13,604 nucleotides of DNA from an uncultured Bacteroides sp. (GTDB lineage: Bacteria > Bacteroidota > Bacteroidia > Bacteroidales > Bacteroidaceae), in contig CAUHML010000081.1 of NCBI GenBank assembly GCA_959606905.1, forward strand, positions 1-13,604. The letters are read 5' to 3'. Shown piece by piece: positions 1-8,448 of the stretch (its first letter is position 1; each line of letters opens with the position of its first letter). The translations under genes and the position numbers were made by a program. The notes beneath the pieces are model-generated. The model did not search any database. It saw only the letters and a list, made by a program, of their open reading frames with translations, and was not told the DNA's origin.

Positions 1-43
1 TAAATCAATAAATCCAAAATTGTTAACCTAAAAAGAAATTTTT

Positions 44-3000
44 ATGGTAAAGAAAAGTATTTTTTTACACTTAAAGAAAAGACTTAAGCTTTTTTGCATT
101 ATAAACGTCTTTTTTATGATTCCATTTTCTTCATTCGGTGCTAATTCTATTAGTTGGAATTCCGAAGAAGATCTATTCTCAGTACAATATGAGAATGCTA
201 CAGTTAAAGATATTTTAGATTATATCGAAAAACATAGTAAATATATTTTTATATACTCTGCTAATGTTCAGAAAAATCTGAATAACAAAGTCTCCATTTC
301 AGTTTCCAATAAGAAAATAGATGCTGTGTTAAAAGAGCTGTTTTCAGAGACAGGACTGAATTATAAGATGTCGGGAAGACAGATTACAATTTCGATACCA
401 GAAGCTCCTAAAGTACAGCAAGCTACACAACAAAAAGGTATAAAGGTAACAGGTAACGTTTCAGATGAGAAGGGAGAACCTTTGATCGGTGTGACAATTA
501 TTCTAAAAAATGATTCTACAGTACATTCATTGACAGACATGAATGGTAATTATAGTATTACTGTTCCTGCAAAGAGGTCAGTGCTCTCTTTCCGTTATAT
601 AGGTTTTGTGCCTAAAGAAGAGGTCGTTGATAATCGAAAAGTAGTCAATGTACAGATGGTAGAAGATGTCGGTCAGTTGGATGAAGTTGTCGTTGTGGCT
701 TATGGCGCACAAAAAAAAGAATCTGTAGTGGGTTCTATTACAACAATTGAACCTGCGAAATTAAAAGTATCTACCAGTCGCTCGTTGAGTAACAATTTAG
801 CAGGTACGGTTGCAGGTGTATTGGCAGTTCAACGTTCGGGGGAACCGGGATATGATAATTCAACTTTTTGGATTCGTGGTATTAGTACCTTTCAAAAAGT
901 TGGTGGCGATCCATTAGTTTTAGTTGACGGTATTGAACGTGAATTAAATAATATTGATCCGGAAGAAATTGAATCTTTTTCTGTATTGAAAGATGCTGCC
1001 GCTAGTGCTGTTTATGGAGTACGCGGTGCTAATGGTGTTATCTTGATTAATACAAAACGGGGACAGGTGGGGAAACCACGTGTAACTGTAAAAGCAGAGT
1101 TTGCAGCTACACAACCTATAAAACTTCCGGAATATATTGGGGCTGCTGATTACATGCAATTATTGGATGATGTTTTAATCGATACAGGACAGAGACCTAT
1201 ATATACTGATAAAATTGCGAAAACTCGTGCCAATTATGATCCTGATTTATATCCAGACGTGGATTGGGTTGACGCAGTATCTAAGGATCATGCTTCCAAT
1301 CAGCGTGTGACGGTAGATATCTCTGGTGGTACAGAAATCCTACGTTATTCATTTGTGGCCGCTGTTTATAATGAACGCGGTATTTTGGAACGTGACAAAA
1401 AGCGAGAGTGGGATCCTTCTATTAAGCTGCAGAGATATAATGTCCGTTCAAATGTTGATTTAAAGCTATCTCCAACTACACAGCTGCGTTTTAATATTGG
1501 AGGATATTTGCAAGATCGTAATTCTACAACACAAAGTGTAAGTGAGATTTTTAATAGAGCTTTCCGTTCTGTTCCATTTCAGTTTCCAGCACAATATTCT
1601 ACAGGACAAATTGCAGGAACTGAGGAGTCTAATGTGTGGGCAATGGCAACTCAGATGGGGTACCAGCGTACTAGTGCTAGTAAGATTGAAACATTATTTT
1701 CACTTGAACAAGACTTGAAATTTATAACTCCGGGGTTAAAGGTAAAAGGGGTATTCTCTTTTGACCGTTATTCTACGGGGACAGTAAAACGCTCAACAAA
1801 GCCTGATATATATAATGCTGCTTCTGGAAGAACGGAAGAGGGGGAATTGATGTTGACAAAAAAGGAGAATGGAAGCAATACATTAGGACATGAATCTACT
1901 GGGACTTATGGAACTAAAAGTCTCTATATGGAGGCAACTTTGTCTTATGATCATACATTTGCGGAAAAACATGCAGTATCTGGCATGTTGTTATTTAATC
2001 GTCGTCATTTTGATAAAGGAGAGAAACTACCTTATCGAACTCAGGGAATGGCAGGACGTGCATCTTATACATATTCAGGGAAATATATAGGGGAGTTCAA
2101 TTTTGGATATAATGGCTCTGAAAATTTTGCAAAAGGAAAACGTTATGGTTTTTTTCCTTCAGGGGCTATTGGTTGGATTGTGTCAGAAGAATCATTTATG
2201 CAACCTCTTCGTAGAACTATTTCTAAATTGAAATTACGTGCATCTTATGGGCAAACAGGTAATGCTACTTTGAATGGACGACGTTTTGCATATCTTTCTA
2301 CTATCAATGATTCATGGAATGATTTGAAACAATATAACTGGGGTACCGAGAGCGGGTATAATCGTAATGGTATGGCTGAAGGTGAGTTTGCAGTTCCTAA
2401 TTTGACCTGGGAAGTAGTAAATAAAGCGAATGTGGGATTGGAATTGGGACTATTTAATGGTATGGTAGATTTACAATTTGATTTGTTTGACGAACGCCGT
2501 CACAATATTTTTATGCCTCGTGAATCGATTCCAATAACTGCCGGATTTATAAAACAACCTTGGGATAATTATGGTAAAATGAAGAATCAAGGGGCAGAGA
2601 TTACATTGAATATCAATAAACAGTTTAATAAGAACTTGTTTGTGAGCTTGATGGGAACACTTACATATGCTCATAATGAGATTACAGAAAAGGATGAACC
2701 GGCAGCTGTTGTTGGTACAAATCGGGCAGAAACAGGATATCCAACAGGACAAAATAGAGGATATATTGCAGAACGATTATTTACAAATGATGACTTTGCT
2801 GATGTTGCAGCTGGTACTTTAAAAGAGGGTATTCCTGCGCAAACCTTTACTGCTAAATTGCGCCCGGGTGATATTAAATATGTAGATGTAAATCAAGATG
2901 GGAAGATTGATGCATTTGATGTATCTCCAATTGGGGGGCCGATAAACCCAGAAATCGTTTATGGGTTTGGGTTAAATATGAAGTGGAAAGATTTAGATTT

Positions 3001-3445
3001 TGGTGTGTTATTTCAAGGTATCGGTCGAACATGGAATGTTCTTTCTGGTAATATTATTCCTGCGTCAAATAAGGGTACAACCTATAATATCTTTACTAAT
3101 TATCAAGATCGCTGGACGGTGGATAATCCCAGTCAGGATGTCTTTTATCCACGTTTAGATTATGGTACAAATGCTAATAACAGCCAGAGTTCTACATGGT
3201 GGTTACGTAATATGAGTTTCTTACGCATGAAAAATATAGAATTAGGATATTCTTTTCCGAAGAGATGGATGCAAAATATGTTGATCTCCGGAGCGCGTAT
3301 TTTTGTTAGAGGCTCAAATCTACTGACATTCTCTAAGTTTGATTTGTGGGATCCGGAAGTTACATCGGATAGTGGTGCTTCGAGGACTGGTGCAGTTTAT
3401 CCGGCTATGAAATCTATATCTGCAGGTTTTGAAATTAAATTCTAA
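44..3445 (+). CDS. SusC-type TonB-dependent outer-membrane transporter with STN domain
   Basis: Outer-membrane beta-barrel that imports oligosaccharides with energy from TonB, working with the SusD lipoprotein encoded 11 bases downstream. In the 1133-residue product I see a signal peptide ending near FSSFGA (about residue 33) and an STN domain (about 42-119). A carboxypeptidase-regulatory-like beta-sandwich follows (about 133-206, with DEKGEPLIGVTI and TDMNGNYS), then the TonB-box region DEVVVVAYG (213-221). The plug runs to about 340 (LVLVDGIE, VLKDAAASAVYGVRGANGVILI), and a long barrel ends in the aromatic C terminus FEIKF. An EF-hand-like DVNQDGKID at 948-956 is common in SusC proteins and may bind calcium. 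The STN domain is absent from many SusC proteins; in this family it signals to a FecR-type anti-sigma factor, so regulation of that kind is inferred. The ATG at 44 gives a basic n-region and hydrophobic core. The 43 bases upstream show no recognisable promoter. The substrate is unknown. Confidence 0.96.
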   Translation: MVKKSIFLHLKKRLKLFCIINVFFMIPFSSFGANSISWNSEEDLFSVQYENATVKDILDYIEKHSKYIFIYSANVQKNLNNKVSISVSNKKIDAVLKELFSETGLNYKMSGRQITISIPEAPKVQQATQQKGIKVTGNVSDEKGEPLIGVTIILKNDSTVHSLTDMNGNYSITVPAKRSVLSFRYIGFVPKEEVVDNRKVVNVQMVEDVGQLDEVVVVAYGAQKKESVVGSITTIEPAKLKVSTSRSLSNNLAGTVAGVLAVQRSGEPGYDNSTFWIRGISTFQKVGGDPLVLVDGIERELNNIDPEEIESFSVLKDAAASAVYGVRGANGVILINTKRGQVGKPRVTVKAEFAATQPIKLPEYIGAADYMQLLDDVLIDTGQRPIYTDKIAKTRANYDPDLYPDVDWVDAVSKDHASNQRVTVDISGGTEILRYSFVAAVYNERGILERDKKREWDPSIKLQRYNVRSNVDLKLSPTTQLRFNIGGYLQDRNSTTQSVSEIFNRAFRSVPFQFPAQYSTGQIAGTEESNVWAMATQMGYQRTSASKIETLFSLEQDLKFITPGLKVKGVFSFDRYSTGTVKRSTKPDIYNAASGRTEEGELMLTKKENGSNTLGHESTGTYGTKSLYMEATLSYDHTFAEKHAVSGMLLFNRRHFDKGEKLPYRTQGMAGRASYTYSGKYIGEFNFGYNGSENFAKGKRYGFFPSGAIGWIVSEESFMQPLRRTISKLKLRASYGQTGNATLNGRRFAYLSTINDSWNDLKQYNWGTESGYNRNGMAEGEFAVPNLTWEVVNKANVGLELGLFNGMVDLQFDLFDERRHNIFMPRESIPITAGFIKQPWDNYGKMKNQGAEITLNINKQFNKNLFVSLMGTLTYAHNEITEKDEPAAVVGTNRAETGYPTGQNRGYIAERLFTNDDFADVAAGTLKEGIPAQTFTAKLRPGDIKYVDVNQDGKIDAFDVSPIGGPINPEIVYGFGLNMKWKDLDFGVLFQGIGRTWNVLSGNIIPASNKGTTYNIFTNYQDRWTVDNPSQDVFYPRLDYGTNANNSQSSTWWLRNMSFLRMKNIELGYSFPKRWMQNMLISGARIFVRGSNLLTFSKFDLWDPEVTSDSGASRTGAVYPAMKSISAGFEIKF

Positions 3446-3456
3446 GAATTGATTGT

Positions 3457-5391
3457 ATGAAAAATAAAATAAGGAAATATATAGCATTAGGCATGATTGC
3501 CATGTTTTCTCTATCTTCTTGTTCTGACTATTTGGATAAGGAGCCGGATGATCAGTTGACATTAGAAACTGTATTTGAGAATAAAACAAATATGGAACGT
3601 TGGTTAGCTTATATATATAATGCTACTCCCAAGTTCTATAATTATGATGGTGCAGATGCAGTAGCAGACGAGTTGGCACCTTCTGTTGGTTGGGAATCAC
3701 AGGGATTTAAGGCTATTCTTTATCAGAATGGAAACTGGACGTCTGCAAGCGGTGGCGTGATTAACTACTGGGAGACTTTTCCTATGCGTATTCGCCAAGC
3801 ATATATCTTTATTAAATATGCGCATGCACTTCCTGATGTAACAGAGAAGGAAGTGAATTATATGAAAGCCGAATGTCGCTTTTTCATTGCTTACTTTCAT
3901 GCTGTGATGGCTATGACTTACGGAGCAGTTCCTATTATTCGTGATGCAACAGAAGAGATTACAGGTGAAACCCTGTTGTTGAAGCAGGAGCCGTTTAATA
4001 CAGTAGTGGATTGGGCTGCAAATGAATTATTGGAGACTTCTAAATTGCTACCGGCTTATTACGATGAAGATAATAAATATGGGCGTATCACTTCTATTAT
4101 TTGTCTCGCTATGCGTGCCCGTTTATTGACATTTGCTGCTAGTCCTTTGGTGAATGGTAACCAGGACCCGGACATGGTGAATATGAAAAACTGTGACGGT
4201 GTTTCTATTTTTGATTCAACCTTCAAACCAGAACGTTGGAAGACCGCTGTTGATGCTAATAAGTTGCTGATAGATGAGGCTGAAAAGGCGGGGCATAAGT
4301 TATATATTGAGACGATTGGAGATGATGTAGATGCATTTCAATCTTATCAGAATGCATTGATGTTACGTTATAATCAAGGAAATATGGAAATCCTTTTCCC
4401 ACGAACATATGATGATGCAGGTTATTTTGACCGTCAGGCTAATCCTCGTAGTATGGGTGGTGCAGGTGCTATTGGTGTTACCCAATCATTGGTGGATGCA
4501 TTCTTTATGAACAATGGTTTAGTGCCTATCACAGGTTATACAAATGATGGAGCTACTCCAGTTATCAATTTTGAATCAGGATACAGTGAGACGGGATATT
4601 CTACAGTTGACGAGTCATATAAGACTACATGGATGTATGCTACGAAAGGTGGTACTGAACAGGAAACAGAGCATGTGATTGTTCCTAAAAATACGTATAA
4701 AATGTATTGCGGTCGTGAACCTCGTTTTTATATTTCAGTACTTTATAATGAAGAGTATCACTGGGGAAAAGATAAGTCGAATGCAAAAAATAAGTTTGCC
4801 AATTTCTTTTCAGGTGGTGAAGATGGTGGTCCTTCTCATGACTCTCCTAGTGCAGGGTATTTGATACGTAAACGTGTTGACCCCTCTGCGATTCCTGCCT
4901 CTAGTAGTGGTACTTACAAAAAACGTCAAGGAGTACTTTATCGCTTGGCAGAAGCTTATTTGAGTTATGCAGAATCATTATATGAGTATAGTGTGGCAAC
5001 GGGCACATATACGGATAATGAGACAGAAATTCTGGATTATATTAATAGAGTCCGTTATAGAGCAGGTATTCCTCAGTATGGAAAGGGAGCGGATCAGATA
5101 CCTGTCACAGAAGCTCAATTGCGTGATTTGATTCGTCGTGAAAGACGTGTAGAGTTGAATTGTGAAGCTGGTATACGTTTTGATGATTTACGTCGTTGGA
5201 AAGAAGCTGAAACAGCTTTGAATGGAAAATTCTATGGAATGAATGCCTTGGCTAAAAGTACCGAAAGAGATGAATATTATAAACGTACCCTTTATCAAAC
5301 CAGAAGATTTATTAGTTATTGGTGGCCGATTCCTCAGGATGATATTGATAAGAATACTAATCTGAGACAATTGCCTGGATGGTGGAGATAA
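3457..5391 (+). CDS. SusD/RagB-family surface glycan-binding lipoprotein
   Basis: Lipid-anchored, alpha-helical (TPR-like) lid protein that sits over the SusC barrel and captures glycan at the cell surface. The 644-residue product begins with a lipoprotein signal (SLSSC, lipid Cys22) followed by SDYLDKEPDD, the usual SusD opening. Family hallmarks near the C terminus are RRERRVELNCEAGIRFDDLRRW (about 558-580), the WWPIPQDDID block (about 621-630) and the terminal LPGWW. It is somewhat longer than the archetypal starch-binding SusD. The extra length probably lies in the central ligand-binding region, which diverges most between PULs, so glycan specificity cannot be assigned. It starts 11 bases after the susC-like stop and is surely cotranscribed with it. 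Confidence 0.96.
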   Translation: MKNKIRKYIALGMIAMFSLSSCSDYLDKEPDDQLTLETVFENKTNMERWLAYIYNATPKFYNYDGADAVADELAPSVGWESQGFKAILYQNGNWTSASGGVINYWETFPMRIRQAYIFIKYAHALPDVTEKEVNYMKAECRFFIAYFHAVMAMTYGAVPIIRDATEEITGETLLLKQEPFNTVVDWAANELLETSKLLPAYYDEDNKYGRITSIICLAMRARLLTFAASPLVNGNQDPDMVNMKNCDGVSIFDSTFKPERWKTAVDANKLLIDEAEKAGHKLYIETIGDDVDAFQSYQNALMLRYNQGNMEILFPRTYDDAGYFDRQANPRSMGGAGAIGVTQSLVDAFFMNNGLVPITGYTNDGATPVINFESGYSETGYSTVDESYKTTWMYATKGGTEQETEHVIVPKNTYKMYCGREPRFYISVLYNEEYHWGKDKSNAKNKFANFFSGGEDGGPSHDSPSAGYLIRKRVDPSAIPASSSGTYKKRQGVLYRLAEAYLSYAESLYEYSVATGTYTDNETEILDYINRVRYRAGIPQYGKGADQIPVTEAQLRDLIRRERRVELNCEAGIRFDDLRRWKEAETALNGKFYGMNALAKSTERDEYYKRTLYQTRRFISYWWPIPQDDIDKNTNLRQLPGWWR

Positions 5392-5410
5392 TGTTTTATT
5401 TAAGTAAACA

Positions 5411-6661
5411 ATGATAAATATGAGAAAAATTATATCATTCTATAATATACTGCCGTTATTTGTTTGGATTTGTTTAAGTGCATGCAATGATGATGATAAT
5501 GTGGACAACAGTGATTTTTTTGCTGCTGCGGAAACATTGGAAGTACATGCGTCAAGTACAAATATCGAACTCGACGGCAATGAACCTAATAAAGTGGTTT
5601 TGACTTTTGATTGGACAGAAGCGCGCCAGATGCCGGAAGAATATTCGGTTACTTATGTCACAAAGTTAGATATTGAAGGCAATGATTTTGCTTCCAGTGT
5701 ACGCACAGAAGAGGATGAAGGTGTGTTCTCCAGAAGCTATACGACCGAGCAATTGCAGAAGCTATTGGTAGAAAAGTGGGGAAGGACTTATACTAAACCC
5801 GCTACTTTGCAGTTCCGTGTACTTGCCAAATGGGATGGTGGTTCTAAATATGCGATGCCTGAAGTGAGAACAATCAATGTAGATGTGCGTCCTTATAAAC
5901 CTATTGTGTTTGATGCCGATAAAGTATTCCTGGAAGGTGATGCGGTAGGTGCGGATAAGATACAAATGACATTGACACAGGAAAATGAATATCTGTATGC
6001 AGCTTTATTGGATTTGAAACCGGGAGTGTTGAAGATACCTGTTGAGTTTGAAAGTGAGATTAATTATATCAGTCCCGAAAGTGGGGATGATGTTGCATTG
6101 TCAGCCGATAAAATAGATACATTATCTGTAGTTATGAGACAAAAAGGAGCGGCTGTCGGATGGAAGATTACGGAAACAGGTGAGCATCGCGTTGTTGTTG
6201 ATATGCAAGCGAAAACAGTTGCTGTCTATCCGCCAAGTAAACAACTGGAACCATTGACACTCGAATGGAGATATAATGGAAGTGCTACTGAAGATATAAT
6301 AACTACTACTGTAACGAATTTGTGGTTGCATGGTAATATAAATGGTTGGGGGACGCCTGTAGATGGAAACTTTACGCCAAGTTTGGCCGATCCGCAAGTA
6401 CTTGTACATAAAGGTACTCCCATATCCGGAAGCCAAATAAAGTTCCTTATAGCAAATATAAGTGGTAAAGCCAATAATACTTATTGCTTCTCTCCTGCAT
6501 TATTGAATGGATTGCGCCAGCAAAAGACACTTACATATGGTGTGTCTCAAGCAATTACTGGAGGAGCTGATGGTGAGCAACGTAACTCATACTTTAATGT
6601 TCCGTCAAGTACTCTTGTTGTTTTAGATTTGCGAAATAAAAAGATTGTAGCATATAAATAA
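5411..6661 (+). CDS. SusE-like multidomain surface glycan-binding lipoprotein
   Basis: Probable non-catalytic outer-membrane lipoprotein that binds glycan beside the SusC/SusD pair. The 416-residue product has a lipobox LSAC (Cys25) followed by NDDDNVDN, an acidic stretch like the Bacteroidota signal for export to the surface. Residues about 36-160 resemble the SusE N-terminal Ig-like domain. Two beta-rich modules follow (about 167-275 and 300-416). The last opens with LWLHGNINGWG, close to the repeated motif that begins SusE/SusF carbohydrate-binding modules. It lies 19 bases after the SusD-like gene, the usual third position in such operons. An ATG at 5420 (MRKII...) is an equally plausible start and removes three residues. 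Such proteins evolve quickly, so only the family and role are inferred, not the ligand. Confidence 0.85.
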   Translation: MINMRKIISFYNILPLFVWICLSACNDDDNVDNSDFFAAAETLEVHASSTNIELDGNEPNKVVLTFDWTEARQMPEEYSVTYVTKLDIEGNDFASSVRTEEDEGVFSRSYTTEQLQKLLVEKWGRTYTKPATLQFRVLAKWDGGSKYAMPEVRTINVDVRPYKPIVFDADKVFLEGDAVGADKIQMTLTQENEYLYAALLDLKPGVLKIPVEFESEINYISPESGDDVALSADKIDTLSVVMRQKGAAVGWKITETGEHRVVVDMQAKTVAVYPPSKQLEPLTLEWRYNGSATEDIITTTVTNLWLHGNINGWGTPVDGNFTPSLADPQVLVHKGTPISGSQIKFLIANISGKANNTYCFSPALLNGLRQQKTLTYGVSQAITGGADGEQRNSYFNVPSSTLVVLDLRNKKIVAYK

Positions 6662-6672
6662 TTTGAATTTAT

Positions 6673-6706
6673 ACTATTGCCGTATTGCACAAAATACGGC
6701 AATAGT
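6673..6706 (+). promoter_or_regulatory. Perfect 14-bp stem hairpin between the uptake module and downstream enzymes
   Basis: The arms 6673-6686 and 6693-6706 are exact reverse complements (ACTATTGCCGTATT and its complement) around a 6-base loop GCACAA. It starts 12 bases after the SusE-like stop and ends 20 bases before the next start. No T-run follows, so it is not a textbook intrinsic terminator. It may instead be a partial terminator, or a stem that protects the 3' end of the highly expressed susCDE message and lowers downstream expression. Confidence 0.7.
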
Positions 6707-6726
6707 TAATATCAACATCGAAATAT

Positions 6727-8322
6727 ATGAAAATAGAAAAAACAATATCTGTTATGAAAAGTTGGAGTGTAGTTCTTTTGCTTTTCTGTTCAGCAAATTT
6801 ATCCGCATGTTCGGGTGGTGATAATAATGGTGATGAAGGAAATGGAAGTGGTGAACTGCCTGCCGGTAATGTCACAGTGAAAATCACTCCGGATAAGAAA
6901 ACAGTATTGCGTAATCCATTAAACGGATGGGTGATCTATATGGGACGTGGTTGGGATGAAAATTTCTGGACTACAGAAGGTTACGATAATGTTTCTGTAC
7001 CGGAACTGGCAGAACCAGTAAAAGTTTCAGATTATGCCAGTACCTGCTATATACGGACAAGTTGGAGTTCATTGGAGCCGGAAGAAGGGAAATATATATG
7101 GAAAGATCCGACTGCCCGTTTGACCAGATTGCTGAAAAGTGTTTTGGATCGTGGGATGCGTTTGTCATTCCGAATTGTAGTGGATGGACGTGACCAAGGA
7201 TTAAATACTCCCCAATATGTTTTTGACGCCGGTGCACATTGGTATAAAGACCCGGGACCTACTAACGAGGCGACTGCATTAGCACGTAAATCACCTTTTC
7301 CGGATGATAAGATCTTTCAGGAAAAATATACTAAGTTCATCGAAGCACTGGCACAGGAATTTAACGATCCAGATAAAGTAGACTTTATAGATGCTTACGG
7401 ATTGGGGAAATGGGGTGAAGCACATACAATGATTTATGAAGATCATTCAAAAAAGAAGCAGGTTTTCGAATGGATTACAGATTTGTATTCCCGATGCTTT
7501 ACCAAAGTGCCGTTAGTTATTAACTATCATCGTTTGATTGGTGCTGAAAACACATCCGGCTGGGGGGCTTTAGACCCTGAAACGGAAGGCTTGCTTGAGA
7601 GTGCTATAAACAAGGGATATAGTTTGCGTCATGATGCTTTTGGTATGAACGGTTATTATCAGGATTGGGAAAAACAGTTTGCTGCTCGTTGGAACTATAA
7701 ACGTCCTATCATAATGGAAGGAGGATGGATTGTTAATCAGCATCGTTATTGGCTTGATCCTATGGGGTATCGTGAAGGGCATCCGGAAGATGTACGTCAG
7801 GGAGAATTCGACGCATCAGCTGAGGCACGGGTCAATATGATGGATTTTCGTGCAGGAAGCGAAACCATGTCTTGGTTCAAATGTTTCGGACTTGTACAGC
7901 GTTTTGTTACCGAAGGTGGTTATCGTTTATATCCTGATATGGTTTCATTGCCTAAAGATGTTAAGAGTGGCGAGAAAATAACGATCGTTCATCGTTGGAA
8001 TAATATGGGATGGGGATATTGTCCCACTAATATTCCGCAATGGAATCAACGCTATAAAGTAGCATTTGCTTTGTTGGACGATAAGAACGAAGTAAAAAAG
8101 GTGTTTGTTGATACCCAGACAGATTTATCTACGTGGTTGAAGAATAAACCGACTACTTATAATTTTGATTTGACACTGAAAGGAGTTTCCGTGGGTGCTT
8201 ATAAGTGGGCGGTAGGTCTTGTGGATACCACTAAAGATAATACAATAGGGCTGCGGATGGCAGTTAAAAATAACCTGTTAGACTCCGGTTGGGTGAAGCT
8301 AATGGATATAACGGTTAAATAA
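6727..8322 (+). CDS. DUF4832-family lipoprotein, putative clan-A-like glycoside hydrolase
   Basis: Uncharacterised secreted protein that looks like a glycosidase-type TIM barrel followed by a beta-sandwich. The 531-residue product has a lipobox LSAC (Cys28), then a Gly/Asp/Asn-rich linker. RNPLNGW (about 62-68) matches the NP-x-x-G opening of DUF4874/DUF4832 proteins, and CYIRTSWSSLEPEEGKYIW resembles the start of GH42-like barrels. KWGEAHT (Glu231) and IIMEGGW (Glu331) lie 100 residues apart, the spacing and context expected of acid/base and nucleophile on strands 4 and 7 of a clan GH-A barrel. The C-terminal part (about 405-531, with RWNNMGWGYCP and GAYKWAVGLVD) is the DUF4832 beta-sandwich. 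An in-frame ATG at 6754 is an alternative start. I know of no established substrate for this family, so hydrolase activity is an inference. It may act at the surface or in the periplasm. Confidence 0.8.
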   Translation: MKIEKTISVMKSWSVVLLLFCSANLSACSGGDNNGDEGNGSGELPAGNVTVKITPDKKTVLRNPLNGWVIYMGRGWDENFWTTEGYDNVSVPELAEPVKVSDYASTCYIRTSWSSLEPEEGKYIWKDPTARLTRLLKSVLDRGMRLSFRIVVDGRDQGLNTPQYVFDAGAHWYKDPGPTNEATALARKSPFPDDKIFQEKYTKFIEALAQEFNDPDKVDFIDAYGLGKWGEAHTMIYEDHSKKKQVFEWITDLYSRCFTKVPLVINYHRLIGAENTSGWGALDPETEGLLESAINKGYSLRHDAFGMNGYYQDWEKQFAARWNYKRPIIMEGGWIVNQHRYWLDPMGYREGHPEDVRQGEFDASAEARVNMMDFRAGSETMSWFKCFGLVQRFVTEGGYRLYPDMVSLPKDVKSGEKITIVHRWNNMGWGYCPTNIPQWNQRYKVAFALLDDKNEVKKVFVDTQTDLSTWLKNKPTTYNFDLTLKGVSVGAYKWAVGLVDTTKDNTIGLRMAVKNNLLDSGWVKLMDITVK

Positions 8323-8362
8323 CAGTTTTCCTGTTATAAATATCTACATGAAGTATGTTGTT

Positions 8363-8384
8363 CCGCTCCTTATTGAAGGAGCGG
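8363..8384 (+). terminator. Probable intrinsic terminator or attenuator after the DUF4832 gene
   Basis: A 9-bp GC-rich stem CCGCTCCTT (8363-8371) pairs exactly with AAGGAGCGG (8376-8384) over the tetraloop ATTG; G-T pairs could extend it by about three more. The sequence after it is T-rich (CTTTTTATT around 8401-8409), but the T-run is displaced rather than immediate. It sits in the largest gap of the window (126 bases), so it could mark a transcript boundary or reduce readthrough. I see no convincing promoter between it and the ATG at 8449. Confidence 0.55.
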
Positions 8385-8448
8385 GGTAATTCTATATATC
8401 CTTTTTATTCATTATAAGAAAATGTATGACTACTAAAACTTCTGTATT

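Noticed and set aside
6122..6474. Two overlapping minus-strand open frames opposite the SusE-like gene
   Set aside because: They overlap each other and a well-supported coding gene, and show no domain features.
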